Below the pieces are notes generated by a model. The model saw only the letters and a program-made list of their open reading frames with translations. It searched no databases and was not told the origin of the DNA. The position numbers and the translations under genes are program-made. 64,000 nucleotides of DNA, from NCBI RefSeq assembly GCF_001421015.2, contig NZ_CP013023.1:186001-250000 (forward strand), given 5' to 3'. The DNA comes from Paenibacillus bovis (GTDB taxonomy: Bacteria; Bacillota; Bacilli; Paenibacillales; Paenibacillaceae). Every line of letters starts with the position of its first letter. The stretch's first letter is position 1. This document shows, in pieces, positions 1 through 7,231 of the stretch.

Positions 1-71
1 GTCTCAATACAGATCGCGCTCAAAATGACAGTGAGAAATACCCATTTTTTAATATTCTTTTTTATATTCAA
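1..71 (-). CDS. Exported or membrane protein, N-terminal fragment cut by the window edge
   Basis: Only the first 23 codons are in the window. The start is a TTG at 71-69 with a perfect AGGAGG at 79-84 and a 7-nt spacer, and no in-frame ATG lies nearby. The visible residues are a lysine-rich start (NIKKNIKK) followed by a hydrophobic run (WVFLTVILSAIC), the pattern of a signal peptide or first membrane segment. The TTG overlaps the TGA of an upstream mini-ORF by two bases (TTGA), so translation may be coupled. The function cannot be told from this fragment. Confidence 0.55.
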   Translation of the reverse strand, partial: MNIKKNIKKWVFLTVILSAICIE

Positions 72-199
72 AGGAGTGCCTCCTGATATGATATGCTTTT
101 GGGATCTACAGCAAAATGTACATCCAGTTGTTCAATCGTTGTCGATGGCTCCGCTTCGGAAAATCAGACACAGCGGAGCGGGGTGTCTGACATAATCAT
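68..199 (-). pseudogene. Mini-ORF of 44 codons interrupted by an in-frame TGA
   Basis: An ATG at 199-197 follows AAGGAGAG with good spacing. It reads 11 codons (MIMSDTPLRCV), meets TGA at 166-164, then stays open for 31 more codons (FSEAEPSTTIEQLDVHF...) to a TGA that overlaps the TTG start of the next gene. The part after the internal stop looks like ordinary protein. A hairpin (TCAGACAC/GTGTCTGA, 164-190) covers the region just before and including the internal stop. This could be a nonsense-mutated small gene, a regulatory leader peptide ending at the first TGA, or chance. No start codon with its own ribosome-binding site serves the second half. Confidence 0.35.
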
Positions 200-336
200 T
201 CGTGTTCTCTCCTTATGCTACGCGCTGAAACAAAGAATTACCAGAAAAAATTGAAAAATTCCGAACAACAACTCAAATAGATGGAAATAGCAAGAAATAG
301 TATATAAATATTACCTGCACAGGAGGACCTGTAAAC

Positions 337-765
337 ATGATTACACTCCGTGAAATAAAAATAGAAGACTATGACGGCATGATCGCACTCTGGCAAAATA
401 CCGAAGGATTGGGGCTGAGTCCGGCGGATTCTCGCGAATCGATCCAACGTTATCTGGAGCAAAATGCCGGATGCAGCTATATCGCCATAGATACCATTAG
501 AGACGTTATAGCCGGTACGTTGCTGGCAGGGCATGACGGTCGACGAGGTTATTTGTATCACATGGCTGTAGACCCGGATTACCGGGGACAGGGAATTGCC
601 CGGCAGCTGACCGAACGAAGCATGAATGCACTCGCCGCCAACGGAATTGATCGGGCTCATTTGTTTGTACTGAATAACAATGAGCATGGACAGCAATTCT
701 GGACAGCCAGTCATTGGCAAAAAGCAGATCACTTTTCTGTCTTCTCAAAAGATACTCATGGATAG
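337..765 (+). CDS. GNAT family N-acetyltransferase
   Basis: This 142-residue protein has the Gcn5-related acetyltransferase fold. The acetyl-CoA motif A is visible as AVDPDYRGQGIARQL (residues 77-91), with the RGQGIA pyrophosphate loop, and the C-terminal half ends in a NNNEHGQQFW strand typical of motif B. The start ATG has AGGAGG directly upstream. The size and layout resemble the YpeA-like single-domain enzymes, but the acetyl acceptor cannot be predicted. It stands alone, with the plus strand entering the hairpin at 800-843 soon after the stop. Confidence 0.85.
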   Translation: MITLREIKIEDYDGMIALWQNTEGLGLSPADSRESIQRYLEQNAGCSYIAIDTIRDVIAGTLLAGHDGRRGYLYHMAVDPDYRGQGIARQLTERSMNALAANGIDRAHLFVLNNNEHGQQFWTASHWQKADHFSVFSKDTHG

Positions 766-799
766 GATATTAATCTCAAGCGTAATGAGTCTCGCCAAA

Positions 800-843
800 A
801 AGCCTGATGTGTCTACCTTTTCTCTAGCAGACACATCAGGCTT
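800..843. terminator. Hairpin terminator between convergent genes
   Basis: Perfect 15-bp inverted repeat (800-814 with 829-843, AAGCCTGATGTGTCT). A run of A on its left side becomes a T-run on the minus strand, so it best ends the minus-strand small gene at 860-982. It can also stop the plus-strand acetyltransferase. Confidence 0.75.
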
Positions 844-859
844 ATGTACATACAGTAAA

Positions 860-982
860 TTATCTACCACTATTGCGATTACGCATCATGCGAACCATCA
901 GCACAATCAGCAGCACGAGAAAGACGGCTGCTACCAGTATAATGGAACCGCTAATACTCAGTGAAGACCAAACAATATGCAT
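860..982 (-). CDS. Small single-span membrane protein (40 aa)
   Basis: A 40-residue protein starts MHIVWSSLSIS, has one long hydrophobic segment (SIILVAAVFLVLLIVLMV, about residues 12-29) and ends in a basic tail (RMMRNRNSGR). This is positive-inside topology with the tail in the cytoplasm. I chose the ATG at 982 because AGAGGG lies 6 nt upstream; a longer frame to 1042 has no such site. A strong terminator follows directly. I do not recognise a family. Its size would let most gene finders miss it. Confidence 0.5.
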   Translation of the reverse strand: MHIVWSSLSISGSIILVAAVFLVLLIVLMVRMMRNRNSGR

Positions 983-1160
983 CGTTATCCCTCTTTTCCC
1001 AAACGGTAATGATACCAAACTCTCTTCCTTCATTTCCCACAATGACTACTTGTGAAACATCGGGCGCGATTCCGGCAGTAATGATTCATCCTGCATATAC
1101 TTTGTAACCGACCGTTTTTATACTCTCCTGACCATCTTCTTCCCCATGGAAAAATTTACT

Positions 1161-1188
1161 TTTACGGGATGTTCATTTGCGATATGAT
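1161..1188 (+). promoter_or_regulatory. Candidate SigA-type promoter of the DUF2252 gene
   Basis: TTTACG (1161-1166), a 16-nt spacer and TATGAT (1183-1188) lie 37 nt upstream of the start codon. The -35 box is only a partial match to TTGACA. Confidence 0.4.
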
Positions 1189-1224
1189 AATGGCTAAAAA
1201 GCCGTACATAAAGGGGAATACGAT

Positions 1225-2598
1225 ATGGTAGATCCAGCTATTACAGAAAATGTGATTCGTACACGCAACAAGCTGCGCCGGGATACACTGGTCTCGGTTC
1301 TCGATGAATTTGACGCCAATATTATGAATCTGAATCCACAGAAACGCGCCGAGAAATACAGCAAAATGAGCCAGACCGCTTTTTCCTTTTTCCGGGGAAG
1401 TGCGTATCTGTTCTATTTCGATGCAACCCGGCATTATTTCCCGTATCATACACCGGCAGATCGTCCGACATGGATTCAGGGTGATCTGCATTTTGAGAAC
1501 TTTGGCGCTTTCCGTAATGAATCGGGCGATATCGTCTATGATGTGAATGACTTTGATGAAGGATATGTCGGCTCGTATGTCTATGATGTGCTGCGCATGT
1601 CTGTCAGTATCGCCCTCGTCTGTCGTCAGCTCGGTTACGATCGTGAGCAGCAGCTGTCCATGATGGAGCACTATATCCTCTCCTACTACAAGCAGATTCG
1701 CTGCTACGCCGAAGGCAAAGAGAATCCCGCCAAATTTATTATGAACGAATCCAATGCCAAAGGCCCTGTCCGCAAACTGCTACGCAAGCTGGAAAAGCGC
1801 CGGCAAGGACATTTCCTCGAAAAAGTAACCGCTGTGATGCAGAGCGACCGTGTATTTCTGGAGAACAGCGAGCTGGCGATTCCTTCTGCCCGGGAACAGG
1901 AGCTGCTCGAACAAGCCTGGGCATCGTATCAGGACACCCTCCTGTGCTGTGAAGACGATGTGAATCACTACAAGATCAAAGATATCGCGATCAAGCACGG
2001 ATCAGGTACGGCCTCAATCGGCCTCGATCGCTATTATGTACTGATCGAAGGCAGAGCAACCGGCGAAGGCGAGGATGATCTAATCCTGGAAGTCAAAGAA
2101 GTACGCGCGCCGGTACCTGCCTATTTTCTACCATATACCGAATCGTTCTGGCAAAAGTTCGGTCACCAGGGCAAACGCGTGACGACGACCCAGCAGGCGA
2201 TGCATCACAAGGCTGATCCGTATCTGGGCTATCTAACGCTGGATGATCGCGATTTCTATGTGCGTGAACGTTCACCTTATAAAAAACGGCTAAAGCTGGA
2301 AAATATCCAGAGCACCGACGATATGCAAAAGATCCTGTCCACCATGGCTCAATTAACTGCCAAAATGCACTCCCGTGCCGACCGCGATGTCAGCGAAGGC
2401 ATCCTGCCTTATCACAGCGAGCGCGAGATTTACAAAGCCATGGGCAGCAAACCGGATGCTTTTGTCCAGCATATTTCCCGCTGGGCGTATGCCTATACCG
2501 ATCAGGTGGAGCGCGATTATCAGCTGTTCGGCGAATGGGCAGCTTCTTTTCAGACGGCAGCGGATTCTGCTGTACACGAAGCCGAAGCAGACAGCTGA
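1225..2598 (+). CDS. DUF2252 family protein
   Basis: This 457-residue protein carries the DUF2252 signature QGDLHFENFG (residues 85-94) followed by YDVNDFDEG (105-113). That pairing resembles the catalytic loop and metal-binding Asp of aminoglycoside-phosphotransferase-like kinases. A further invariant-looking stretch, IKHGSGTASIGLDRYYVLIEG, follows in the middle. The start ATG has AAGGGG upstream. Family members are widespread and uncharacterised; a kinase-like role is inferred from the fold only. It has its own promoter and ends before a bidirectional terminator, so it is probably monocistronic. Confidence 0.8.
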   Translation: MVDPAITENVIRTRNKLRRDTLVSVLDEFDANIMNLNPQKRAEKYSKMSQTAFSFFRGSAYLFYFDATRHYFPYHTPADRPTWIQGDLHFENFGAFRNESGDIVYDVNDFDEGYVGSYVYDVLRMSVSIALVCRQLGYDREQQLSMMEHYILSYYKQIRCYAEGKENPAKFIMNESNAKGPVRKLLRKLEKRRQGHFLEKVTAVMQSDRVFLENSELAIPSAREQELLEQAWASYQDTLLCCEDDVNHYKIKDIAIKHGSGTASIGLDRYYVLIEGRATGEGEDDLILEVKEVRAPVPAYFLPYTESFWQKFGHQGKRVTTTQQAMHHKADPYLGYLTLDDRDFYVRERSPYKKRLKLENIQSTDDMQKILSTMAQLTAKMHSRADRDVSEGILPYHSEREIYKAMGSKPDAFVQHISRWAYAYTDQVERDYQLFGEWAASFQTAADSAVHEAEADS

Positions 2599-2730
2599 AC
2601 CGCGCAGGATAACAATAAACATCTGCTCTATCGATGGAGCCCGCTTCATTCGTATGCTTAATCTTGATACTGCTGTGCAGTAACTCTTTTTTACCACCAT
2701 ACGCACAAATAAAAAATATATGCAGAAATA

Positions 2731-2772
2731 ACAAAAAGACCGTACTCTCTGTTAGAGATACGGTCTTTTTGT
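2731..2772. terminator. Bidirectional terminator
   Basis: The inverted repeat ACAAAAAGACCGTA.../...TACGGTCTTTTTGT has T-runs on both strands. It separates the convergent DUF2252 gene and the sugar permease operon. Confidence 0.85.
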
Positions 2773-2793
2773 ATATTTATTGCAGTCGTTCGC

Positions 2794-3621
2794 TTATTTC
2801 ACCGAACCACGCGTGACCCCGCTAATGATCCATTTCTGTGCAAACAGATAAATAACGATCATCGGCAGCATCGCCAGCAGATACGAGGCAAATGCCAGAT
2901 TGTAGTCTGTATTGAACTGTCCCTGGAAAATATACTGCACGAGCGGCAGTGTATACATATCCTGGTCACTGACAATAATCAGCGGCAGCAGGAAGTCATT
3001 GTAGGTGGACAGACAGACGAGAATACCGACTGTTGCATTGATCGGCGCCATCAGCGGGAAAATGATCCGCCAGAAGGTACCCCATGTCGAAGCGCCATCC
3101 ACGGTCGCCGCTTCTTCCAGTGCCACCGGAATCGAGCGGATATAGCCGACATAGACAAATACGTTAAATGCCAGTGCATATACCGTATGCAGAATCGTCA
3201 GACCGACCAGATTGGTCATATGCAGCGATGCCGTCAGTTTGACGATCGGCAGCATAATGATCGGGAATGGAATAAACATCGCGCTAACAAAGTAGAAATA
3301 CAGTCCTTTGAAAAACTTGCTGCGCTCCATATTCCGTCCGATCGCATAAGCGACCATCGAGTTGGTGAGCAGGGTCAGCACCACGGTCGCTGTAGTCACC
3401 AGCGCACTGTTACGGAATGCCTGGAAAAAGTTCGTCACTTCAATCGCATTGGCAAAGTTGTCAAACCGCCACTTGGTAGGCAGACCGAACAGGGATTGGG
3501 ACATCTGCTGCGGGTCCTTGAGTGCAATGGTCAGCGCCATATAGAGCGGGAACAAAATGATCAGTGTTCCGATTGCTACCAGTATATTGATCGGCCAGTT
3601 GATTTTGGTATTCTCTTTCAT
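2794..3621 (-). CDS. Carbohydrate ABC transporter permease, CUT1, MalG-type
   Basis: Inner membrane subunit of a sugar importer, 275 residues with about six hydrophobic spans. The cytoplasmic EAA loop that docks the ATPase is clear (EEAATVDGASTWGTFWRIIFPL, about residues 169-190, with the invariant G). The C-terminus ends ISGVTRGSVK, as usual for MalG-like subunits. Its ATG overlaps the TAA of the preceding permease by one base (TAATG), so the two are translationally coupled. No ATPase gene is present; CUT1 systems of this kind in Bacillota commonly share one MsmX-like ATPase encoded elsewhere. The substrate is unknown. Confidence 0.93.
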   Translation of the reverse strand: MKENTKINWPINILVAIGTLIILFPLYMALTIALKDPQQMSQSLFGLPTKWRFDNFANAIEVTNFFQAFRNSALVTTATVVLTLLTNSMVAYAIGRNMERSKFFKGLYFYFVSAMFIPFPIIMLPIVKLTASLHMTNLVGLTILHTVYALAFNVFVYVGYIRSIPVALEEAATVDGASTWGTFWRIIFPLMAPINATVGILVCLSTYNDFLLPLIIVSDQDMYTLPLVQYIFQGQFNTDYNLAFASYLLAMLPMIVIYLFAQKWIISGVTRGSVK

Positions 3622-4487
3622 TACATGTCCATCTCCCTTCTTTGCAGGAAGCGAATCTGCAGAATTGAGATTACAGCGATAACGATAAAGTAGATCACCG
3701 AGTTCGCCGATTGATAAGCGAATTCGCCGCCTTCAAATCCACCGGTATAGATCAGGAAGGAGATCGACTGTGTCGCCCGTCCAGGTCCGCCGTTGGTCAG
3801 AGCAACGATCTGATCGAACACCATCAGTGCATTTTTCATCGCCAGTACCATATTAATGGTGAAGAACGGAGCGATCAGCGGGAAGGTAATGCTCCAGAAC
3901 TCGCGCCATTTACCTGCTCCATCGAGGCTGGATGCTTCATACATATCCTTGGAGATGGTCTGCAGACCGGCCAGATACAGAATCGTATTCAGGGCAATAC
4001 TCTGCCATACTGCTACGATTACCACGCCGATCCAGGCCAGACTTTCATTACCGAGTATGTTTGTAGACAATGCGTTAATCCCGAGAGACTGTCCCCACAC
4101 TGTGAATACGTTGGAGAACAGGTAGTTGAATATGTAACCTACAATCAGTACGCTCAGAATATTCGGCAGGAAATAAATACCCCGGAAGAAGTTCCGGAAC
4201 TTGATGCTCGCATTCAGTCCGAGGGCGATCAGCAGACTGAATACATTAACGAAGATGGTGACGACTACCGCGAACTTGATCGTAAACCAGTACGCATCAC
4301 CTACCACATTATCAGTGAACAGATTGATGTAATTGCGCAAACCTATAAAATCGTACGTTTTACCAAACCCATTGTAGTTGGTAAATGAATAATAGACCCC
4401 CTGAATCGCCGGCAGCGTCAGGAATAGAAAGAATAGCAATACGGCCGGAATGGTCATCCAGTAATAGGTGGACATCCGTTTGGACAT
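3621..4487 (-). CDS. Carbohydrate ABC transporter permease, CUT1, MalF-type
   Basis: Second membrane subunit, 288 residues, with a first span near residues 10-30 and the EAA loop at about 184-207 (YEASSLDGAGKWREFWSITF). The stretch TNGGPGRATQS near the C-terminus is a regular feature of UgpA/MalF-like subunits. It is the middle gene of a lipoprotein-permease-permease operon. It lies 58 bp downstream of the binding protein gene and overlaps the next permease gene by one base. Confidence 0.93.
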   Translation of the reverse strand: MSKRMSTYYWMTIPAVLLFFLFLTLPAIQGVYYSFTNYNGFGKTYDFIGLRNYINLFTDNVVGDAYWFTIKFAVVVTIFVNVFSLLIALGLNASIKFRNFFRGIYFLPNILSVLIVGYIFNYLFSNVFTVWGQSLGINALSTNILGNESLAWIGVVIVAVWQSIALNTILYLAGLQTISKDMYEASSLDGAGKWREFWSITFPLIAPFFTINMVLAMKNALMVFDQIVALTNGGPGRATQSISFLIYTGGFEGGEFAYQSANSVIYFIVIAVISILQIRFLQRREMDM

Positions 4488-4545
4488 GTGTCTTCCTCCC
4501 CTTCTTGGCTTTCCTCTGTTACGTTACATCTATCGATCAGGCTGC

Positions 4546-5781
4546 TCAGCTTGCCCTGCGAGCAGCCACCTTGTCCCATTCCTTGTCCAGCGTACCCAGG
4601 AATGCATTGATATCCTTGTTCTGCAGGAACGCCTGCACCGTCGGATTCAGCTGTACCGCACTCGGAATATAGTGATCGACAAAGTCGACAATTTTACCCT
4701 GTTCAAAATACGGCAGCAGGCCGGATACACTCTCGTCCTTTTGCTGTACGCCGTCTACCGACGAGAACAGATTCTGTTCATCGATATACTGCTGGCTGTT
4801 TTCCGGCTGCAGCAGAAAGGCGATAAACTGCTTGGCTTCCTCCGGGTGCTCGGTCTGATTGGAGATGGCGAGCAGGGTATCGACACCGGCAGTCAGTTTG
4901 TTCTGTGCTTCATCATTACTGCCTGGCAGTGGGAAAAAGCCCAGGTTGATATCCGGATTGACTTTGCGAATCTCGGAGATCGCCCAGCTGCCCTGGATAT
5001 ACATCGCTGATTCTCCATTACCGAATGCACGGTTACCGTCGGCATAGTTTTTACCAAAGTTATCACCGTGTCCATAGTTCAGCAGCTCCAGCTGCTTTTT
5101 GGCCACTTCCTGATAAGCCGACTGGAAAGTAGTCTTGTTCTCACGACGTTCCTTGTAAAAATCAATCCCGACCAGTGTTCCACCCATATCATTGAACGGC
5201 AGGTTGGTTTGCCAGTCGTCCTTGTAAGTGAAATAAAACGGGATCACATCGGCTTCTTTTGCTTTTTTGGCAGTCGCGATCAGTTCGTCCCATGTTTTGG
5301 GTACGGATAGACCGAGCTTTTGGAAAATATCCTTGTTGTAGATGACGCCGCTGGCATTCAGGGCAAAAGGAACACCGGTAACTTCCTGCATGCCGGTCAC
5401 ATCAGTCAGCATCTGTACGTATTTAGGGTCAATATTCTGAAGTAGAGGGTCGTTGGTGAGGTTAAGAAAAATTTCGCTTTGGGCCAGAAGAGAGTATGTA
5501 TCGGTTGCACCCAGTCCGATAATATCGGGAATATCATCTTTGACGACTCGTGTCTTGAGCACGGTCTCAGCATCCGGCGGATTCACCTGAGAGACATGAA
5601 TATTCGGATGCTGTTCGTTAAACTTGGCTACCAGTTTGTCAAAACTGCCCTTGGCTTCGGGTTTGTTCTGGAAAAACTCCAGTTCGACCACGCCGCTGGC
5701 ATTATTACTGCCACCGCTGCAGGCTGCAAGGGTCAGAATGATCAACAAGCCTGCAAGACATGCACTTCCCCATTTTCTCAT
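4546..5781 (-). CDS. Extracellular sugar-binding lipoprotein of the CUT1 importer
   Basis: This 411-residue family 1 solute-binding protein has a lipoprotein signal peptide (MRKWGSACLAGLLIILTLAAC) with the lipidated Cys at residue 21, so it should be anchored outside the membrane. Typical SBP features follow, including AMYIQGSWAIS and a C-terminal helical part. The start is the ATG at 5781, which has AAGGGG 9 nt upstream and begins the signal peptide; a frame extending to 5859 would put 26 non-signal residues in front. The gene leads the operon and has cre-like sites upstream, pointing to carbon catabolite or LacI-family control. Confidence 0.92.
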   Translation of the reverse strand: MRKWGSACLAGLLIILTLAACSGGSNNASGVVELEFFQNKPEAKGSFDKLVAKFNEQHPNIHVSQVNPPDAETVLKTRVVKDDIPDIIGLGATDTYSLLAQSEIFLNLTNDPLLQNIDPKYVQMLTDVTGMQEVTGVPFALNASGVIYNKDIFQKLGLSVPKTWDELIATAKKAKEADVIPFYFTYKDDWQTNLPFNDMGGTLVGIDFYKERRENKTTFQSAYQEVAKKQLELLNYGHGDNFGKNYADGNRAFGNGESAMYIQGSWAISEIRKVNPDINLGFFPLPGSNDEAQNKLTAGVDTLLAISNQTEHPEEAKQFIAFLLQPENSQQYIDEQNLFSSVDGVQQKDESVSGLLPYFEQGKIVDFVDHYIPSAVQLNPTVQAFLQNKDINAFLGTLDKEWDKVAARRAS

Positions 5782-5889
5782 GCTAACATCCCCTTCAAGA
5801 TAGATACCTACTGGCTGATGACCGTAGTCTGCATAGCAAAACAAGCGGTCGATCAGCATTTTGCATAATATGCAGTTCTGTCGGATAAT

Positions 5890-5918
5890 AGAATAGCCCC
5901 ATTGTTAAGCGCTTACAA
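5890..5918 (-). promoter_or_regulatory. Promoter with overlapping cre-like palindrome for the first sugar importer
   Basis: On the minus strand TTGTAA (5918-5913), a 17-nt spacer and TATTCT (5895-5890) form a plausible SigA promoter. The -35 box lies inside the near-palindrome TTGTAAGCGCTTAACAA (5918-5902). Its TAAGCGCTTA core is typical of CcpA/LacI-family operators, although one base is extra relative to a perfect cre. Confidence 0.5.
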
Positions 5919-6037
5919 TATGCTAAAAGTTGGAAAAGATCGAAAGGTTATTGTAAGCTCTTATTGCAGGGCCTGACAGTTTTGCATATTTCAAGCAAAC
6001 CTATTTATCATAATTAAGAATACCCTTTTCACCAAAA

Positions 6038-6053
6038 AAGTAAACGTTTTCTT
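6038..6053. promoter_or_regulatory. Second cre-like site
   Basis: AAGTAAACGTTTTCTT matches 15 of 16 positions of the CcpA consensus WTGNAANCGNWNNCWW. It is more than 250 bp from either flanking gene start, which weakens the case for function. Confidence 0.35.
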
Positions 6054-6352
6054 TGAGTAACTTTTATCTTTACATAATAATACGGAAGTTATTTGCTGGA
6101 ATTTTTATTGGACAACCCTTTTCAAAAAGCCATTTTATGGAATATTATCTTGAAAGGAGAAATTATATGGACATATAAGCATTAAGTTATTTAGATATTC
6201 ATTAATGATATCTCATTATGGTTTTCTTTTGACGATACTCGGTTATTTATCCTTTCCAATCCAGATTATTCGCTATAGAATAACCAGAGCACTACCCTGT
6301 CAGGCCAATGTATTTACTATTTGTATCCTCTATTCAAGAAAGGAGCATTATG

Positions 6353-6649
6353 ATGCAACCGATTCATCCACTGGTCTATGCAGGTATTGGAGCAGGCATG
6401 CTCATCTATTTAATCGCACTACTGCTCGTAAAAGTCGCTCCACAGCCGCGTTTTTTCCGCTTTTGTCCGGGAATGCTCGGAATCGTTGCCAGTATTATTC
6501 TGCTTGGTATGGTCGTCTATACGCAGCGCACCGGATGGGACGGCATTTTTGCTTTTTCGCTGGCGTTAATCAGCACTTCATTGATCGGGCTGGTACTGCT
6601 GATGTTTCAGCTGTTTTACCGAATATCCAAAGGATACGCTCGTCCGTAA
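6353..6649 (+). CDS. YesK-like small membrane protein 1
   Basis: A 98-residue protein with three hydrophobic spans (about residues 7-27, 38-58 and 67-90) separated by short polar turns; the middle turn contains QRTGWDG. Size and topology match the YesK family of Bacillus, whose role is unknown. Two adjacent ATG codons occur; I prefer the second (6353) because it sits 7 nt after AAGGAG rather than 4. A paralogue follows 95 bp downstream, suggesting tandem duplication and perhaps one transcript. Confidence 0.7.
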   Translation: MQPIHPLVYAGIGAGMLIYLIALLLVKVAPQPRFFRFCPGMLGIVASIILLGMVVYTQRTGWDGIFAFSLALISTSLIGLVLLMFQLFYRISKGYARP

Positions 6650-6744
6650 ACTGCTTTGGCACGATCTATGCAGCAGGATCCGATTAGCGACAACCGTGTT
6701 ATACCGGATGTAAATAGAACGAACTAATAAGGAGGTCTATCGAT

Positions 6745-7026
6745 TTGAACACTCTTATGTATATAGGAGCAGGTCTTGCATTGGTTCTGTTAATCATCAG
6801 CATTATTCTGATTCGCCGCAGACCGGGTTCTGCAACCGTACGCTATATTCCGGGACTGGCAGGCGTACTGATCGGCGCGGTACTGATGCTGTTCAGCCTG
6901 TTCCAGTATGGCTGGAATGCACTTGGTTACCTGGTACTGTCCCTAATTATTATTGCTTCTTCCCTGATTGTGCTGTTTATTATATTGGTGATCGGCAAGC
7001 GTATAGCAGGACAACGCCGCTATTAA
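6745..7026 (+). CDS. YesK-like small membrane protein 2
   Basis: A 93-residue paralogue of the preceding gene with the same layout: span 1 at the N-terminus, a basic turn (IRRRPGSA), span 2, the turn QYGWNA, span 3 and a basic tail (GKRIAGQRRY). The start is TTG at 6745 with AAGGAGG 9 nt upstream; the first ATG is 12 nt further in and too far from that site. It probably shares a transcript with the first copy and ends before a bidirectional terminator. Function unknown. Confidence 0.7.
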   Translation: MNTLMYIGAGLALVLLIISIILIRRRPGSATVRYIPGLAGVLIGAVLMLFSLFQYGWNALGYLVLSLIIIASSLIVLFIILVIGKRIAGQRRY

Positions 7027-7153
7027 GCGAATATGGGGAAAGCGTATAATATGGCTCATTATTCCACCCTTTTTGGTAAGAATATGCCATATTATTATAT
7101 CTTCTGTATAAGGTGCTCCAAAGGAGCATATGCAGACAATTCTGACTATAACC

Positions 7154-7181
7154 TAAAAAGAGCCCTTAAGGGGCTCTTTTT
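7154..7181. terminator. Bidirectional terminator
   Basis: AAAAAGAGCCC-TTAAG-GGGCTCTTTTT, a perfect 11-bp stem with T-runs in both directions, between the convergent YesK-like and GGDEF genes. Confidence 0.9.
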
Positions 7182-7193
7182 CATATCTCTCTA

Positions 7194-7217
7194 CTGTTAC
7201 TTTTACTGTTACTGTTC
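7194..7217 (-). repeat. Four tandem hexamers ACAGTA directly after the GGDEF stop codon
   Basis: On the coding (minus) strand the 3' untranslated region reads ACAGTA ACAGTA AAAGTA ACAGTA. It begins about 15 nt after the TAA and ends before the terminator. Similar purine-rich arrays follow other stop codons in this window (11044-11091, 31840-31863, 34824-34853). Confidence 0.8.
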
Positions 7218-7231
7218 TGAATACCCGGAAT

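Larger units (their letters stand above)
5782..6352. other. 571-bp intergenic region between divergent genes
   Basis: AT-rich spacer holding the promoter and palindrome at 5890-5918 and a second cre-like site at 6038-6053. It also contains a three-codon ORF ATG GAC ATA TAA (6167-6178) with a perfect AAAGGAG 7 nt upstream (6153-6159). That mini-ORF could be a leader or the stub of a lost gene. No larger gene is supported here. Confidence 0.5.

Noticed and set aside
97..111. TTTGGGATCTACAGC shared with position 20348 inside the UPF0316 gene
   Set aside because: A 15-bp match with no flanking similarity is compatible with chance in 64 kb and shows no element ends.
164..190. Bacterial SECIS element for the in-frame TGA
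   Set aside because: The hairpin precedes the TGA instead of following it, and no selenocysteine machinery is visible.
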